From Pleodorina starrii (lineage: Eukaryota; Chlorophyta; Chlorophyceae; Chlamydomonadales; Volvocaceae), in the NCBI GenBank assembly GCA_030267565.1, contig BRXU01000002.1, positions 5,207,501-5,271,500 on the forward strand: a DNA stretch of 64,000 bases. Reading direction: 5' to 3'. The notes beneath the pieces are model-generated. The model did no database searches, was not told the DNA's origin, and saw only the letters and a list, made by a program, of their open reading frames with translations. Shown here piece after piece: positions 25,191-35,051 of this stretch (its first letter is position 1; each line of letters begins with the position of its first letter). Position numbers and translations under genes: made by a program.

Positions 25191-25990
25191 TCGCACGTCA
25201 CATTTCAACGTGCACGATTGAAGTCGCGCACACGCCTTCCCGCGGAGCATAGTGTAGTGGAGCATCGTGTCGCGTCGCGTCGCATCGCATCGCGTCGCGT
25301 CCCGTAGTGCAGCGCAGCATGCACGATCGCATTGCAATGCTACGCAACGCAACACGACGTCGCGTCGTCGCGTCATGTAGCCTAGCATAGCGTAGCGTAG
25401 CATAGCATTGCGTAGCGGATCGTAATGGAGCATAGCGGAGCATAGTGTGGAGCATCACGGAGCGTAGCATAGCGTCGCATCGCGTCATGTAACGTAGTGT
25501 AGCCGTCGCGTGGCGTCGCGTCGCGTCGTGTCATGCGTGTCGCGTCGCGTCATGTTGCGTCGCGTCGTGTCGTGTCGTGTTACGTCGCGTCGTGTCACGT
25601 CACGTCGCGTCGTGTCGCGTCACGTCGCGTCGCGCAGCGTCGCGTCGCATCGTGTAGTGCAGCGCAGCATGCACGATCACATTGCAATGCTACACAACGC
25701 AACTAACACGACGTCGCGTCGTCGCGTCATGTAGCCTAGCGTAGCATAGTGTAGCATAGTGTAGCATAGCGTTGCGTAGCGGATCGTAATGGAGCGTAGC
25801 GGAGTGTAGCATGGAGCATCGCGGAGCGTAGCATAGCATCACGTCGCGTCACGTAACACGGTGTAGCGTCGCGTCGCGTTGCGTCGCATCGCGTCATGTA
25901 GTCTAGCATAGCGTAGTGTAGCATAGCGTTGCGTAGCGAATCGTAATGGAGCATAGCGTCGCATCGCATCGCGTCGCGTCGCATCCGCAT
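25190..25990. repeat. GTCGC/TAGCG-rich satellite stretch, copy 1
   Basis: Degenerate pentamer-like repeats of GTCGC, TAGCG and TAGCA with interspersed copies of a GCATGCACGATC motif. Near-identical copies lie at 38.23-39.03 kb and, less closely, 43.80-44.63 kb. Confidence 0.85.
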
Positions 25991-26106
25991 CCGCAAGGGG
26001 CGCTACGGCAGCCCGCGGCCCAAAGGGCGCGCGCTTGTCGCCGTAGCGCCTCTAGCGTAGCTAGAGAAGCGGAGGCCTTACCTCGACTGAAATGTAGTCC
26101 GTCCGA

Positions 26107-26231
26107 TGTTCCCGGAGCAATCGAAGATTGCTCCGGGAAGGAGCAATCGAAGATTGCGGAGGGATACGACTTCCCGGAGCAATCGAAGATTGCTCCGGGA
26201 AGGAGCAATCGAAGATTGCGGAGGGATACGA
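26107..26231. repeat. Tandem pair of hairpin modules, copy 1
   Basis: A module of about 62 bp is present twice. Each holds a perfect 12-bp stem with a 3-nt loop (CCCGGAGCAATC, GAA, GATTGCTCCGGG) and a second shorter GCAATC-GAA-GATTGC hairpin. The same block is at 39145-39269. Confidence 0.9.
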
Positions 26232-26306
26232 CCCCATAATTGTGCGTCAGTGATCCGTCCGCCGTCACAGGGCAAGTAGTGCGCTCTGGGCTTTGGCAGC
26301 CAGAAG

Positions 26307-27115
26307 TTTTCAGGAGATTGCATTCGCTATTGTTAGCGCCAGTTTTCCGAGTCGGAGGAGCGTGCGCGGCTGTGCAAAGTGGGCGACCAGTGTCCATGGC
26401 AAGTCGACTTTGCAGCGCGCGCCGCCAAAAGGCCCCGCAAATTGGCCGTTCAGTAAAACGTTTTACAGGGATCATATGACATGAAATTCTGGGTGGAAAA
26501 GAGGCGCGCTTGCAAAAGTAGACGCGCGCGACCGTGGACCCGACTCGTGTGAACCATGTAACCGCAACCTGAGAACAAAAGATGTTAAAAGCAAACATTA
26601 TATAGAGTAGGAGGATGCAAATTATGAGCGAGAAAGCAAGCGTGTGGGACAAGAGTACAACAACCGGGAAGACATAGTCTGCACCTGGTCAGTGTGTGAG
26701 AGTCAGAAATTTTCAGGAGATTGCATTCGCTATTGTTAGCGCCACTTTTTCGAGTCGGAGGAGCGTGCGCGGCTGTGCAAAGTGGGCGACAAGTGTCCAT
26801 GGCAAGTCGACTATGCAGCGCGCGCCGCCAAAAGGCCCCGAAAATGGGCCGTTCAATAAATGTTTTACAGGGATCATATGACATAAAATTCTGGGTGGGA
26901 AGAGGCTATGTGAAGTGGACTCGCAAAACCGTGGACCTGACTCGTGCGAACCAAGTAATGGCGACCTTCGAACAAAAGATACAAAAGGCAAACACCATAT
27001 AGAAAATAGAATAGAAGGATGCAAATTACGAGCCGGAAAGCAAGCGGGTGGGACAAGAGTACAACTACCGGTTAGACATAGTTCTGCACCTGGTCAGTGT
27101 ATGTGCGAGTATGCG
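26307..27115. repeat. 403-bp tandem duplication
   Basis: Two diverged copies are offset by exactly 403 bp (TTTTCAGGAGATTG at 26307 and 26710). They differ by scattered substitutions and small indels. The corresponding place in the second higher-order unit (39345-39750) has a single, chimeric copy. No protein is recognised in any frame. Confidence 0.85.
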
Positions 27116-28525
27116 AGTGTGTGTGAGTGAGTGAGTGTGAGTGCGCGTGTGCGTGTGTGTGAGTGAGTGTGTGTGTGTGAGTGTGTGAGTGCGTGCATGC
27201 GTGCGTGTGTGCGTGCGTAAGTGCATGAGTGCGTGAGTGCGTGAGTGCATGAGTGCGTGAGTGCATGAGTGCATGAGTGCGTGAGTGCATGAGTGCGTAA
27301 GTGCATGAGTGTGTGAATGTGCGGGAGTGCGTGAATGTGAGGGAGTGAGGGAGTGAGGGAGTGAGGGAGTGAGGGAGTGAGGGAGTGAGGGAGTGAGGGA
27401 GTGAGGGAGTGAGGGAGTGAGGGAGTGAGGGAGTGAGGGAGTGAGGGAGTGAGGGAGTGAGGGAGTGAGGGAGCGTGAGGGAGCGTGAGGGAGCGTGAGG
27501 GAGCGTGAGGGAGCGTGAGGGAGCGTGAGGGAGCGTGAGGGAGCGTGAGGGAGCGTGAGGGAGCGTGAGGGAGCATGAGGGAGCGTGAGGGAGCGTGAGG
27601 GAGCGTGAGGGAGCGTGAGGGAGCGTGAGGGAGCGTGAGGGAGCGTGAGGGAGCGTGAGGGAGCGTGAGGGAGCGTGAGGGAGCATGAGGGAGCGTGAGG
27701 GAGCGTGAGGGAGCGTGAGGGAGCGTGAGGGAGCGTGAGGGAGCGTGAGGGAGCGTGAGGGAGCGTGAGGGAGTGTGAGGGAGCGTGAGGGAGCATGAGG
27801 GAGCATGAGGGAGCGTGAGGGAGCGTGAGGGAGCGTGAGGGAGCGTGAGGGAGCGTGAGGGAGCGTGAGGGAGCATGAGGGAGCATGAGGGAGCGTGAGG
27901 GAGCGTGAGGGAGCGTGAGGGAGCGTGAGGGAGCGTGAGGGAGTGTGAGGGAGCATGAGGGAGCGTGAGGGAGCGTGAGGGAGCGTGAGGGAGCGTGAGG
28001 GAGCGTGAGGGAGCGTGAGGGAGCGTGAGGGAGCGTGAGGGAGCGTGAGGGAGCGTGAGGGAGCATGAGGGAGCGTGAGGGAGCGTGAGGAAGCGTGAGG
28101 GAGCATGAGGGGGCATGAGGGGGCATGAGGGAGCGTGAGGGAGTGTGAGGGAGCATGAGGGAGCGTGAGGGAGCGTGAGGGAGCGTGAGGGAGCATGAGG
28201 GAGCGTGAGGGAGCATGAGGGAGCGTGAGGGAGCGTGAGGAAGCGTGAGGGAGCATGAGGGGGCATGAGGGGGCATGAGGGAGCGTGAGGGAGCGTGAGA
28301 GAGCATGAGGGAGCATGAGGGAGCGTGAGGGAGCGTGAAGGAGCGTGAGGGAGCGTGAAGGAGCGTGAGGGAGTGTGAGGGAGCGTGAGGGAGTGTGTGA
28401 GTGCGTGTGAGTGCGTGTGAGTACGTGTGAGTGCATTTGAGTGCGTGTGAGTGCGTGGTGCGTGTGAGTGCGTGTGAGTGCGTGTGAGTGCGTGTGAGTG
28501 CGTGTGTGTGTGTGAGTGTGTGTGT
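27115..28525. repeat. GT-rich, 8-bp and 10-bp minisatellites, copy 1
   Basis: A GTGAGTGCGTGA-type stretch leads into about 18 GAGGGAGT octamers (27.33-27.47 kb), then about 92 copies of a 10-bp AGCGTGAGGG unit (27474-28395) with AGCATGAGGG and AGTGTGAGGG variants. It ends in GTGAGTGCGT repeats and a G-run. Confidence 0.95.
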
Positions 28526-28650
28526 GGGGGGGGGGGGAGTGAGTGACTGTCGCTCCGTACACTCGGCCCACCCGGCCAAATCGTACTCGCTCTGACACTC
28601 CTCCTTCACAAAAAAATTGCTCCGGGCAATGAAGCGAAGCTTCATGGGTC

Positions 28651-29979
28651 ATGTAATGCCTTTTTTTGGGCTTTTCGCTTTTCGTTTCGGCATTTCTCAT
28701 CGCAAATTACATTCTGTATTTCGGGATATGCATCCGTACGCATGTTCAGCCATGTTTGAGTTTGTGTTAGTTTCCGCTGATCGCGGCCGAAGTCGCATGA
28801 GCGCCTCCGCGCCGGGAAATCATCGCAATTGCTATCCAACGTTTCATAATGGAATTGTGACATGGCGGCGCGATGTGAATCGAATTGCTATCGTGAAGTA
28901 TAATTGCTCGGCTCCGAAACCCCGACGCGTAAAGTGCGTAAATTTTTCTTGCGTCGCGGGATGTGCTGCTCGCATATAGATATATCATAGAAATCATTTA
29001 TGTGCGATATCATAGCGTTAGGCTTGTCAAAGTTAGTCGCCTTGCGATTTGTGAGGAAAATGCGATCGTGCACTCGCGCTACTTAGGATGCTGCATAGCA
29101 TAGCGTAGCGTAGCGTAGCGTAGCGTAGCGTAGCGTTGCGTAGCGGATCGTAACGAAGCATAGCGGAGCGTATCGCGGAGCATAGCGTCGCGTCGTGTAG
29201 TCGGCGAATAAAGTCGTGCGCGCCTGCGCAGCGCTCCGCTGCGTTCTGCTGCGCTTCGTTACGCTGTCGCTCGCTCGCTCGCTCGCTCGGTTTCATCGCT
29301 TTAACGCAAGTCGGCGATTAAAGCCGCGCACGCTCCGCTGCGCTCGGCTCAAAGTTAGTCGCCGCTCGTCGCGGCTCGTCGCGGGTCGCGTCGTCGCCGC
29401 TCGTTATTCGTCGCCGCTCGCCGCCGCTCACTGCCGCGTGGCGTAGCGTAGCGTAGCGTAGCATCGCGTCGCGTACCATAGTGTAGTGCAGCGCGCACGA
29501 TCGTAAATCGGCTCCGAAACCCCGACGCGTAAAGTGCGTAAATTTTTTTTTGCGTCGCGGGATGTGCTGCTCGCATATAGATATATCATAGGAATCATTT
29601 ATGTGCGATATCATAGCGTTAGGCTTGTCAAAGTTAGTCGCCTTGCGATTTGTGAGGAAAATGCGATCGTGCACTCGCGCTACTTAGGATGCTGCATAGC
29701 ATAGCGTAGCGTAGCGTAGCGTAGCGTAGCGTAGCGTAGCGTAGCGTAGCGTAGCGTTGCGTAGCGGATCGTAACGAAGCATAGCGGAGCGTATCGCGGA
29801 GCATAGCGTCGCGTCGTGTAGTCGGCGAATAAAGTCGTGCGCGCCTGCGCAGCGCTCCGCTGCGTTCTGCTGCGCTTCGTTACGCTGTCGCTCGCTCGCT
29901 CGCTCGCTCGGTTTCATCGCTTTAACGCAAGTCGGCGATTAAAGCCGCGCACGCTCCGCTGCGCTCGGCTCAAAGTTAG
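28651..29979. repeat. Satellite monomers, second cluster (left of the LINE)
   Basis: The segment starting ATGTAATGCC is followed by one full monomer (28908-29507) and the left part of another, cut at CAAAGTTAG by the LINE insertion. Confidence 0.85.
29971..29979. repeat. Target-site duplication, LINE 3' side
   Basis: CAAAGTTAG. The same nine bases occur at 36816-36824. In uninterrupted monomers (for example 42538-42546) the site occurs once and continues directly into TCGCCGCTCG. Confidence 0.9.
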
Positions 29980-29989
29980 GATTCGGTGA

Positions 29990-29994
29990 TTACA
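29990..29994 (-). terminator. TGTAA poly(A) signal of the LINE
   Basis: TGTAA on the minus strand, about 10 nt before the 3' end of the element. The same placement is seen in the related fragment at 46563-46567. Confidence 0.7.
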
Positions 29995-29999
29995 AGAGG

Positions 30000-30081
30000 G
30001 ACCGGTTGTCACACCGGTCGCTAGCCGTACAGGCTAGACAGACTGTTCATCCTACCCCAGGGGCACCCGCAAAGGGGTGCC
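30000..30081 (-). other. Three-hairpin 3' UTR structure of the LINE
   Basis: Three perfect stems in a row: GGCACCC/GGGTGCC (30062-30081), CTAGCC/GGCTAG (30021-30037) and GACCGGT/ACCGGTC (30000-30019). A diverged relative at 46478-46557 keeps all three with compensatory changes. A 3' structure of this kind is expected to be recognised by the element's own reverse transcriptase; that function is inference. Confidence 0.75.
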
Positions 30082-30143
30082 AAAAGTAAAGCCACCAAGG
30101 CCCACCCGCACCAAGCCCACCGCGCCATCAGGCCCACCAATCC

Positions 30144-33100
30144 CTAGCCTACACAAGCAGCAAGAGCGCCGCAAGGTCCACCATCGTCAAAATCTCCCAG
30201 CAGAAAAGACGCCACCAGGCTGGGCAGATCCGCACCCACACAATAGTCAAGAGTGGTCACAGTAGGTTCGTGCAGAGGTGAGCACGACCAAGTGAAGTGC
30301 ACACGCGGTCCGCAGTCAGCAGAGCGAGTGTCGGGCAGAACCAGAAATGCTCGTGGGGCCCTCCCGTCGAGACCGTCAGGGGGAATCGGGGGGGCCCCAG
30401 TGTCTGGAGGACCGACAAACACAACACGGTCCGCCCGGTTGGCCAGGAATGGGTGGGATGCCGGGACCGTCTCCCAGCCATCCGGTACCATCCCTAGGGC
30501 TGCAAACGACGCGACACGGGCCCAGAAGTCTGCCACAACCGCAGCACCAATGCCGACCAACTGAGCCCGAGCAAGCGGGGCAGCGGGGGCGCCACCCCGG
30601 TACATGCGTTGGCGGCCCCGTTCCAGCGCTGCCAGGGCTGCCAAAGCCACAACATCCCAGACACAGGGACAGATCCCCGGAGGGGGCGACACGAGCCACA
30701 GATGAACCCGCTGCAGCACCGAGTCGCCCGGGGCCCCCAACACCGCCTCCAGTTCCTCACGCAGGGTGCGGGCAACAAAGCAGTCCCAAAACAGGTGCCG
30801 ACGGACCCAGCACCGTCCAGCCTGTGTAATCGGTGCACCGCAGGGGCAGCAGGCAGCCCTCCCACGACCCGCTTGCCCGCGCAACAGCGGGAACCCCGTG
30901 ATGCCATGCACCGCCAGTCGCCAGAGCGCCTCTTTGTGGTCATTTTCCCACCGCAGCCGCCAGAGGCGGCGCAGGGTGTCCCGGAAAGCCGCAAACGCTA
31001 GCGGCGGCACCGGGCCCTCATGCGCGTCCGCGAGGAAGTCCTCATGGCGCGCCTTCAAGTCATGGTACGCCTCAGCTAGCTGCAGGAGGGTGCCACGCTT
31101 GACGGAGGTGCCCAGGACAGGTGTGAACGGGCCGCCCGCAGGGCACCAGGCGAGCCCCTGCAGCAGCGCCGCCCAAGCCTCCCGGGCGGGCGGCACAGCC
31201 ACCTGGCCGGCCGCGACCTGCCGGGCCGCCGCCACCCAGCTGCCGGGGACGAGGCCCAAAAGGTCGTCCAGCTGGTCCGAGATGGACGGTCCGCTGGCAT
31301 CCACCGCTGCGCCAAGCTCCCCGTAGCCCAGCACGCCTCGCAGTACCAGCTGCCGTAGCTGCAAAGTGCAGTGGCGAGCAATGCGGGGGGACACGCCCGC
31401 AGGCCGACGACGCGCCGCCGCCAAAGCGACGCGCGTCGGCACGAGCGCGTCCCAGCAGCGCACAGCGACACCGAGGGTGGTGAGACCGCGCAGTCCGAAG
31501 AGTGCCGGGAAGGTGACCTCCAGGCACGCGCCGCCGGGCCCCCGGAGTGCCGGGTTGCTCCACAGCGGCGCCGAGTAGCACCAGGGGCCCGCCATGGCGT
31601 CGGGTTCCGGGACGATGAGGGGCCCGAGGTAAGCGGCTGCACCAAGCAGCCGGGCGAATGCAGGGCATCCACGGGGCGCCGGAGCCCCCAGGACGCGGCC
31701 GCCCCCAGGGGCCAGGAGGCACAAGGGGTGGGCCGCCGGGTGGCACCGTTGCAGCAGATGCAGGGCGACATCAGTCCAGGGCGGGTCGGCGGGGAGGAGG
31801 CCGGCCGCCCCTGCGGCACAGCGCACCGCCGCCACCGCGTGCCGGGCCCGGACGTGGGCCACGAGCGGCAGGAGCCCAAAGCCGCCGACGGCGGGGGGCA
31901 GGGCGAGGACCCCCAAGCTCACCCCGACGAGGCGGGCGTTGGGCGCAGCCGTGTACATGGCGGGGGTCATCCTCCGCTCCACCACCGCAGCGGTGAGGCC
32001 AAGGAGACGGTCCAGGTCGGCACGAGGGGGCAGACCCTGGAACTCCATGTGGTAGAGCGCTTTGCTGAGGGCGTAGGCCGACGCTGCCGCCGCCATGCCG
32101 AAAGTGGTGAGAGGCAGCCGCGCAACCAGAGCCAGCGCGGACTCCACTCCAGCAAGCCGCACCGGCACGGCCTGAGCGTCGTTGCGGAGGCCCACACCGA
32201 GCGTTTTGGCCTGGGCAACGATGCGTAGCTGCGCCGCCGGGCCGACGAAGGCAGTGAGGGGCAAGGGGGACACCGTCGAGCCCACTCCGCCGTCCGCCGG
32301 GGCAGGAGGGGGCGCGGCGGGGTTGCCGATCACGAGCAAGCGGGCTGCCGCAGCCCGCAGGATGGCGAGCAGGGCGGCGGGGGCGCCGGGATGAGGGACA
32401 GCCGCCGCCGGTGTCGGCACCGCTGCTGCTGGGGCCAGGTTCCGGAGAGCCGCAACAAGGGCGGCGGCGGCGCCAATAGGCTGGGGAGCTGGGGGGGCGG
32501 CAGCGGCATGGCCGGGCGCTGCGGCTGTAACTGGCACCACGGCGGCGATGGCGGTGATGGCGGCGGCGGGGCCAGGGAGGCTGCGGGGGGCGGCGACGGC
32601 CACACCAGCCGCCCCGATAGGGGCGGCCAGCGCGGTGCTCGCCACGCCAGTAGCGGGGTTCCCACCGTCCGGCACAGGGCCCAACGGCAGGACCTCCACC
32701 TTGTCGAGGTTCAGACGCTGTCCGGAAGCCCGGCGGAAGATCTCCATGACCGCCAGGAACCGGGGCAGGTCTGAGGCCGCTGCCAGGAAGGGGGTGCAGT
32801 CGTCGGCATATTGGGAGGCGGGGAGGGGGCGGGAGGCAGCCGGTCCCGCGCCCACCGTGATACCGACGCCCTGGGCCTTCAGCCAGCACAACAGTGCCTG
32901 GGCGATGGCGAGGTAGAGGAGCGGGGCCAGCGGGCAGCCCTGCCGGACGCCCGCTGTGATGGGCACTCGAGCAGAGCGGAAGCCATTGACCAGAGCCGCA
33001 GCGCCGGTGTTGGCGTGGAGCAGCCGCACCCATTGGAGGAAGTCCTGGCCAACGCCCAGGGTCTCCAGGCAGGCGAAGAGGAAGTCCCGGTCGACCGTGT

Positions 33101-35051
33101 CGTACGCCTTGTAGAAGTCGAGGAAGACCGCGAGGCCAGGGCGGTGCTGCGCCCGCAGCAGCTCGGGCAGCAGCTGCAGGAGCCACACGTTGTCCCCAAT
33201 GCGGCGGGAACGGAGGAAGGCGGTCTGCTCAGGGTCGATGGTGGCCCCAAAGACCGGGAGCAGCCGACGTGCCAGCACACGTGCAAGGGTCCGGTAGTCG
33301 GTGTCAAGCAGGGTGATGGGCCGGTAGTTGGAGGGGAGAGTGGGGTCCCCGGCCTTGAAGATGGAGGAGATGACACCGTCCAGAAAGCCCGCGGGGGTAC
33401 TGCCAGTAGCTCGGGCGGCCGAGAAGATCCGCGCCAGCAGCGGCGCGAAGGTGGCAGAGAAGCCCTGATACAGCTCGGCAGGGATGCCATCGGCGCCAGG
33501 CGCACGCCCCGGGGGGGTCGCTCGCAGGGCCTCTAGCACCTCCGCGGGGCTGACGTCCGGGCGGCCCAGGTCCGGGAGGGAGGCAGCGGGGCACCGGCGG
33601 CCGTGCGACTGAAGAGCGGCCAAGATCTGCTGGCGCGCCGCGGTGACATCCGGCGTCGGCGGCGAGGCAGTGCAGATGCGCTGCCAAAACTCTGCCATGA
33701 CGGCCGGCATCTCCAACGGGTGCGCGGTAGGGGCGCCCGTGGGGCGCCGCAGTGCGGGGATCCGGCGGCACGCGGCGGGCGGGCGGAGGAGGGCCGTGAG
33801 GGCCGGGCTGGGACGTTCACCAGTCCGAAGCCAGGCGTGGCGGGCCCGGCGGGCACAGGAGGTCGCCGCGCGCACCTCCGCTGTGGCAGCGGCGGCGCGA
33901 GCGGTCGTGACCCGTGCAGCGGCGGCGACGCCACCCGCCTCCAACTGCTGCTGGGCTTCGTCCGCGGCGGCGTGGGCAGCGGCGGCGGCTTGGCAGGCAG
34001 AGATGCGGTGGTATCGGGCCAGCCGGTTAAGGCGGGAAGCGGCCCGACCCAGGGCCCGCTTGCAAGCGGGCCACCACTGTAGGAGATCGCCGGGGTTCTC
34101 TGGGGCGGCGGCGGCGGTGGCCTGCAGCCACTCCTCAAACTGACACCGGAGGTCGGGGAAGTCAAGGAAGTGGAGGCGGACGCGGGGGAGGCCGGGGCCC
34201 GGCGGCTGCGCGTGTGGTGCCGCGGCCAGGACGGTGGTGACGAGGCGATGGTCGGAGGGGGACCCAGCCGACACCTCGCAGCCGCGGAGGGCGGCCGCCA
34301 GATCGGCGGAAACGGTGACCCGGTCGATCCGGGAGGCGCCAGTGGGGCAGGTGAAGGTGTATGACCGGAGGGAGGGGTGCAGGTAGCGGAAGCCATCCAC
34401 AAAATCGGGGCATGCCTCCTGGAAGCAGCGAGCGGTGCCGGCGTCCCGCTGCCGCCCCCCGTCCTGGGTGGAGTCCAGGGTAGGGTCGAGCACGAAGTTG
34501 AAGTCCGCGGCCCACACATGGGAGCCGCCTGCAGCCGCCAGCGGATGCAGGTGCTGCTGGATGAACGCCCGCTGGAGCGGTCCCGCGGACGCGGGAAGGT
34601 AGGCGCACAGCAGAGTGAAGGAATGCCCGCCCCACATGACCGGAAGGTGAAGGAGGCGACCCTCCGCCCCAGGGATAGGGGCGGCGGCGTCCGGGGGTAC
34701 GGTGATGGCGCCGGAGCGGATTAGGTGCGAACGGACGAGGACGGCCACGCCTCTGCTGGGCCGGCCGCAAGCGGTCGACACTGCAGGGCACCACCATGAC
34801 GTCCATTCGCCGAACCGCTCCTGCCGCGCCACCGTGTGGAGCAGGGTCTGCGCCCGGGGAACCTCGTCCTCCCGGACGTGGGTCTCCTGGAGGCACACCA
34901 CATCAAGTCGCTGGCGCTCCCAGCACCGCAGTAATGCCGGCAACCGTGCCGACACACCGTGGTCAAGGGCACCCAGCAGGCCACGCACGTTGTGGGTGCC
35001 GATGCGCAGCCGCAGCTGCACGGGTAGGCGGCCGGGGGAGACCCTGGGCAT
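30144..35051 (-). CDS. LINE ORF2: endonuclease and reverse transcriptase
   Basis: 1635 residues. The N-terminal APE-type endonuclease shows THNVRG near residue 18, CLQETHV, ADFN and SDHR near residue 267. The reverse transcriptase follows: GADGIPAE, FKAGDPTLPSNYRPITL, FLDFYKAYDTVDR, RQGCPLAPLLY and the catalytic YADD near residue 747. An Ala/Pro-rich stretch comes after the RT core (about 32.25-32.66 kb), and a Cys/His motif (CCPCG, then HLFWDC) lies near residue 1400. The protein would nick target DNA and reverse transcribe the element RNA in the nucleus. The start ATG overlaps the ORF1 stop as TAATG, so translation probably depends on reinitiation. No internal stop or frameshift is seen. 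Confidence 0.95.
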   Translation of the reverse strand: MPRVSPGRLPVQLRLRIGTHNVRGLLGALDHGVSARLPALLRCWERQRLDVVCLQETHVREDEVPRAQTLLHTVARQERFGEWTSWWCPAVSTACGRPSRGVAVLVRSHLIRSGAITVPPDAAAPIPGAEGRLLHLPVMWGGHSFTLLCAYLPASAGPLQRAFIQQHLHPLAAAGGSHVWAADFNFVLDPTLDSTQDGGRQRDAGTARCFQEACPDFVDGFRYLHPSLRSYTFTCPTGASRIDRVTVSADLAAALRGCEVSAGSPSDHRLVTTVLAAAPHAQPPGPGLPRVRLHFLDFPDLRCQFEEWLQATAAAAPENPGDLLQWWPACKRALGRAASRLNRLARYHRISACQAAAAAHAAADEAQQQLEAGGVAAAARVTTARAAAATAEVRAATSCARRARHAWLRTGERPSPALTALLRPPAACRRIPALRRPTGAPTAHPLEMPAVMAEFWQRICTASPPTPDVTAARQQILAALQSHGRRCPAASLPDLGRPDVSPAEVLEALRATPPGRAPGADGIPAELYQGFSATFAPLLARIFSAARATGSTPAGFLDGVISSIFKAGDPTLPSNYRPITLLDTDYRTLARVLARRLLPVFGATIDPEQTAFLRSRRIGDNVWLLQLLPELLRAQHRPGLAVFLDFYKAYDTVDRDFLFACLETLGVGQDFLQWVRLLHANTGAAALVNGFRSARVPITAGVRQGCPLAPLLYLAIAQALLCWLKAQGVGITVGAGPAASRPLPASQYADDCTPFLAAASDLPRFLAVMEIFRRASGQRLNLDKVEVLPLGPVPDGGNPATGVASTALAAPIGAAGVAVAAPRSLPGPAAAITAIAAVVPVTAAAPGHAAAAPPAPQPIGAAAALVAALRNLAPAAAVPTPAAAVPHPGAPAALLAILRAAAARLLVIGNPAAPPPAPADGGVGSTVSPLPLTAFVGPAAQLRIVAQAKTLGVGLRNDAQAVPVRLAGVESALALVARLPLTTFGMAAAASAYALSKALYHMEFQGLPPRADLDRLLGLTAAVVERRMTPAMYTAAPNARLVGVSLGVLALPPAVGGFGLLPLVAHVRARHAVAAVRCAAGAAGLLPADPPWTDVALHLLQRCHPAAHPLCLLAPGGGRVLGAPAPRGCPAFARLLGAAAYLGPLIVPEPDAMAGPWCYSAPLWSNPALRGPGGACLEVTFPALFGLRGLTTLGVAVRCWDALVPTRVALAAARRRPAGVSPRIARHCTLQLRQLVLRGVLGYGELGAAVDASGPSISDQLDDLLGLVPGSWVAAARQVAAGQVAVPPAREAWAALLQGLAWCPAGGPFTPVLGTSVKRGTLLQLAEAYHDLKARHEDFLADAHEGPVPPLAFAAFRDTLRRLWRLRWENDHKEALWRLAVHGITGFPLLRGQAGRGRAACCPCGAPITQAGRCWVRRHLFWDCFVARTLREELEAVLGAPGDSVLQRVHLWLVSPPPGICPCVWDVVALAALAALERGRQRMYRGGAPAAPLARAQLVGIGAAVVADFWARVASFAALGMVPDGWETVPASHPFLANRADRVVFVGPPDTGAPPIPPDGLDGRAPRAFLVLPDTRSADCGPRVHFTWSCSPLHEPTVTTLDYCVGADLPSLVASFLLGDFDDGGPCGALAACVG

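Noticed and set aside
26240..27056. Short open frames in the 403-bp repeats as a conserved protein
   Set aside because: Frames are not consistently preserved between the diverged copies and match no family I know.
27065..28700. Open frames over 500 codons on the minus strand (LPHAPSRSLT-type repeats), and the same at 39.7-41.27 kb
   Set aside because: They exist in three frames at once because the 10-bp unit has no stop codon. They have no codon bias or known domain.
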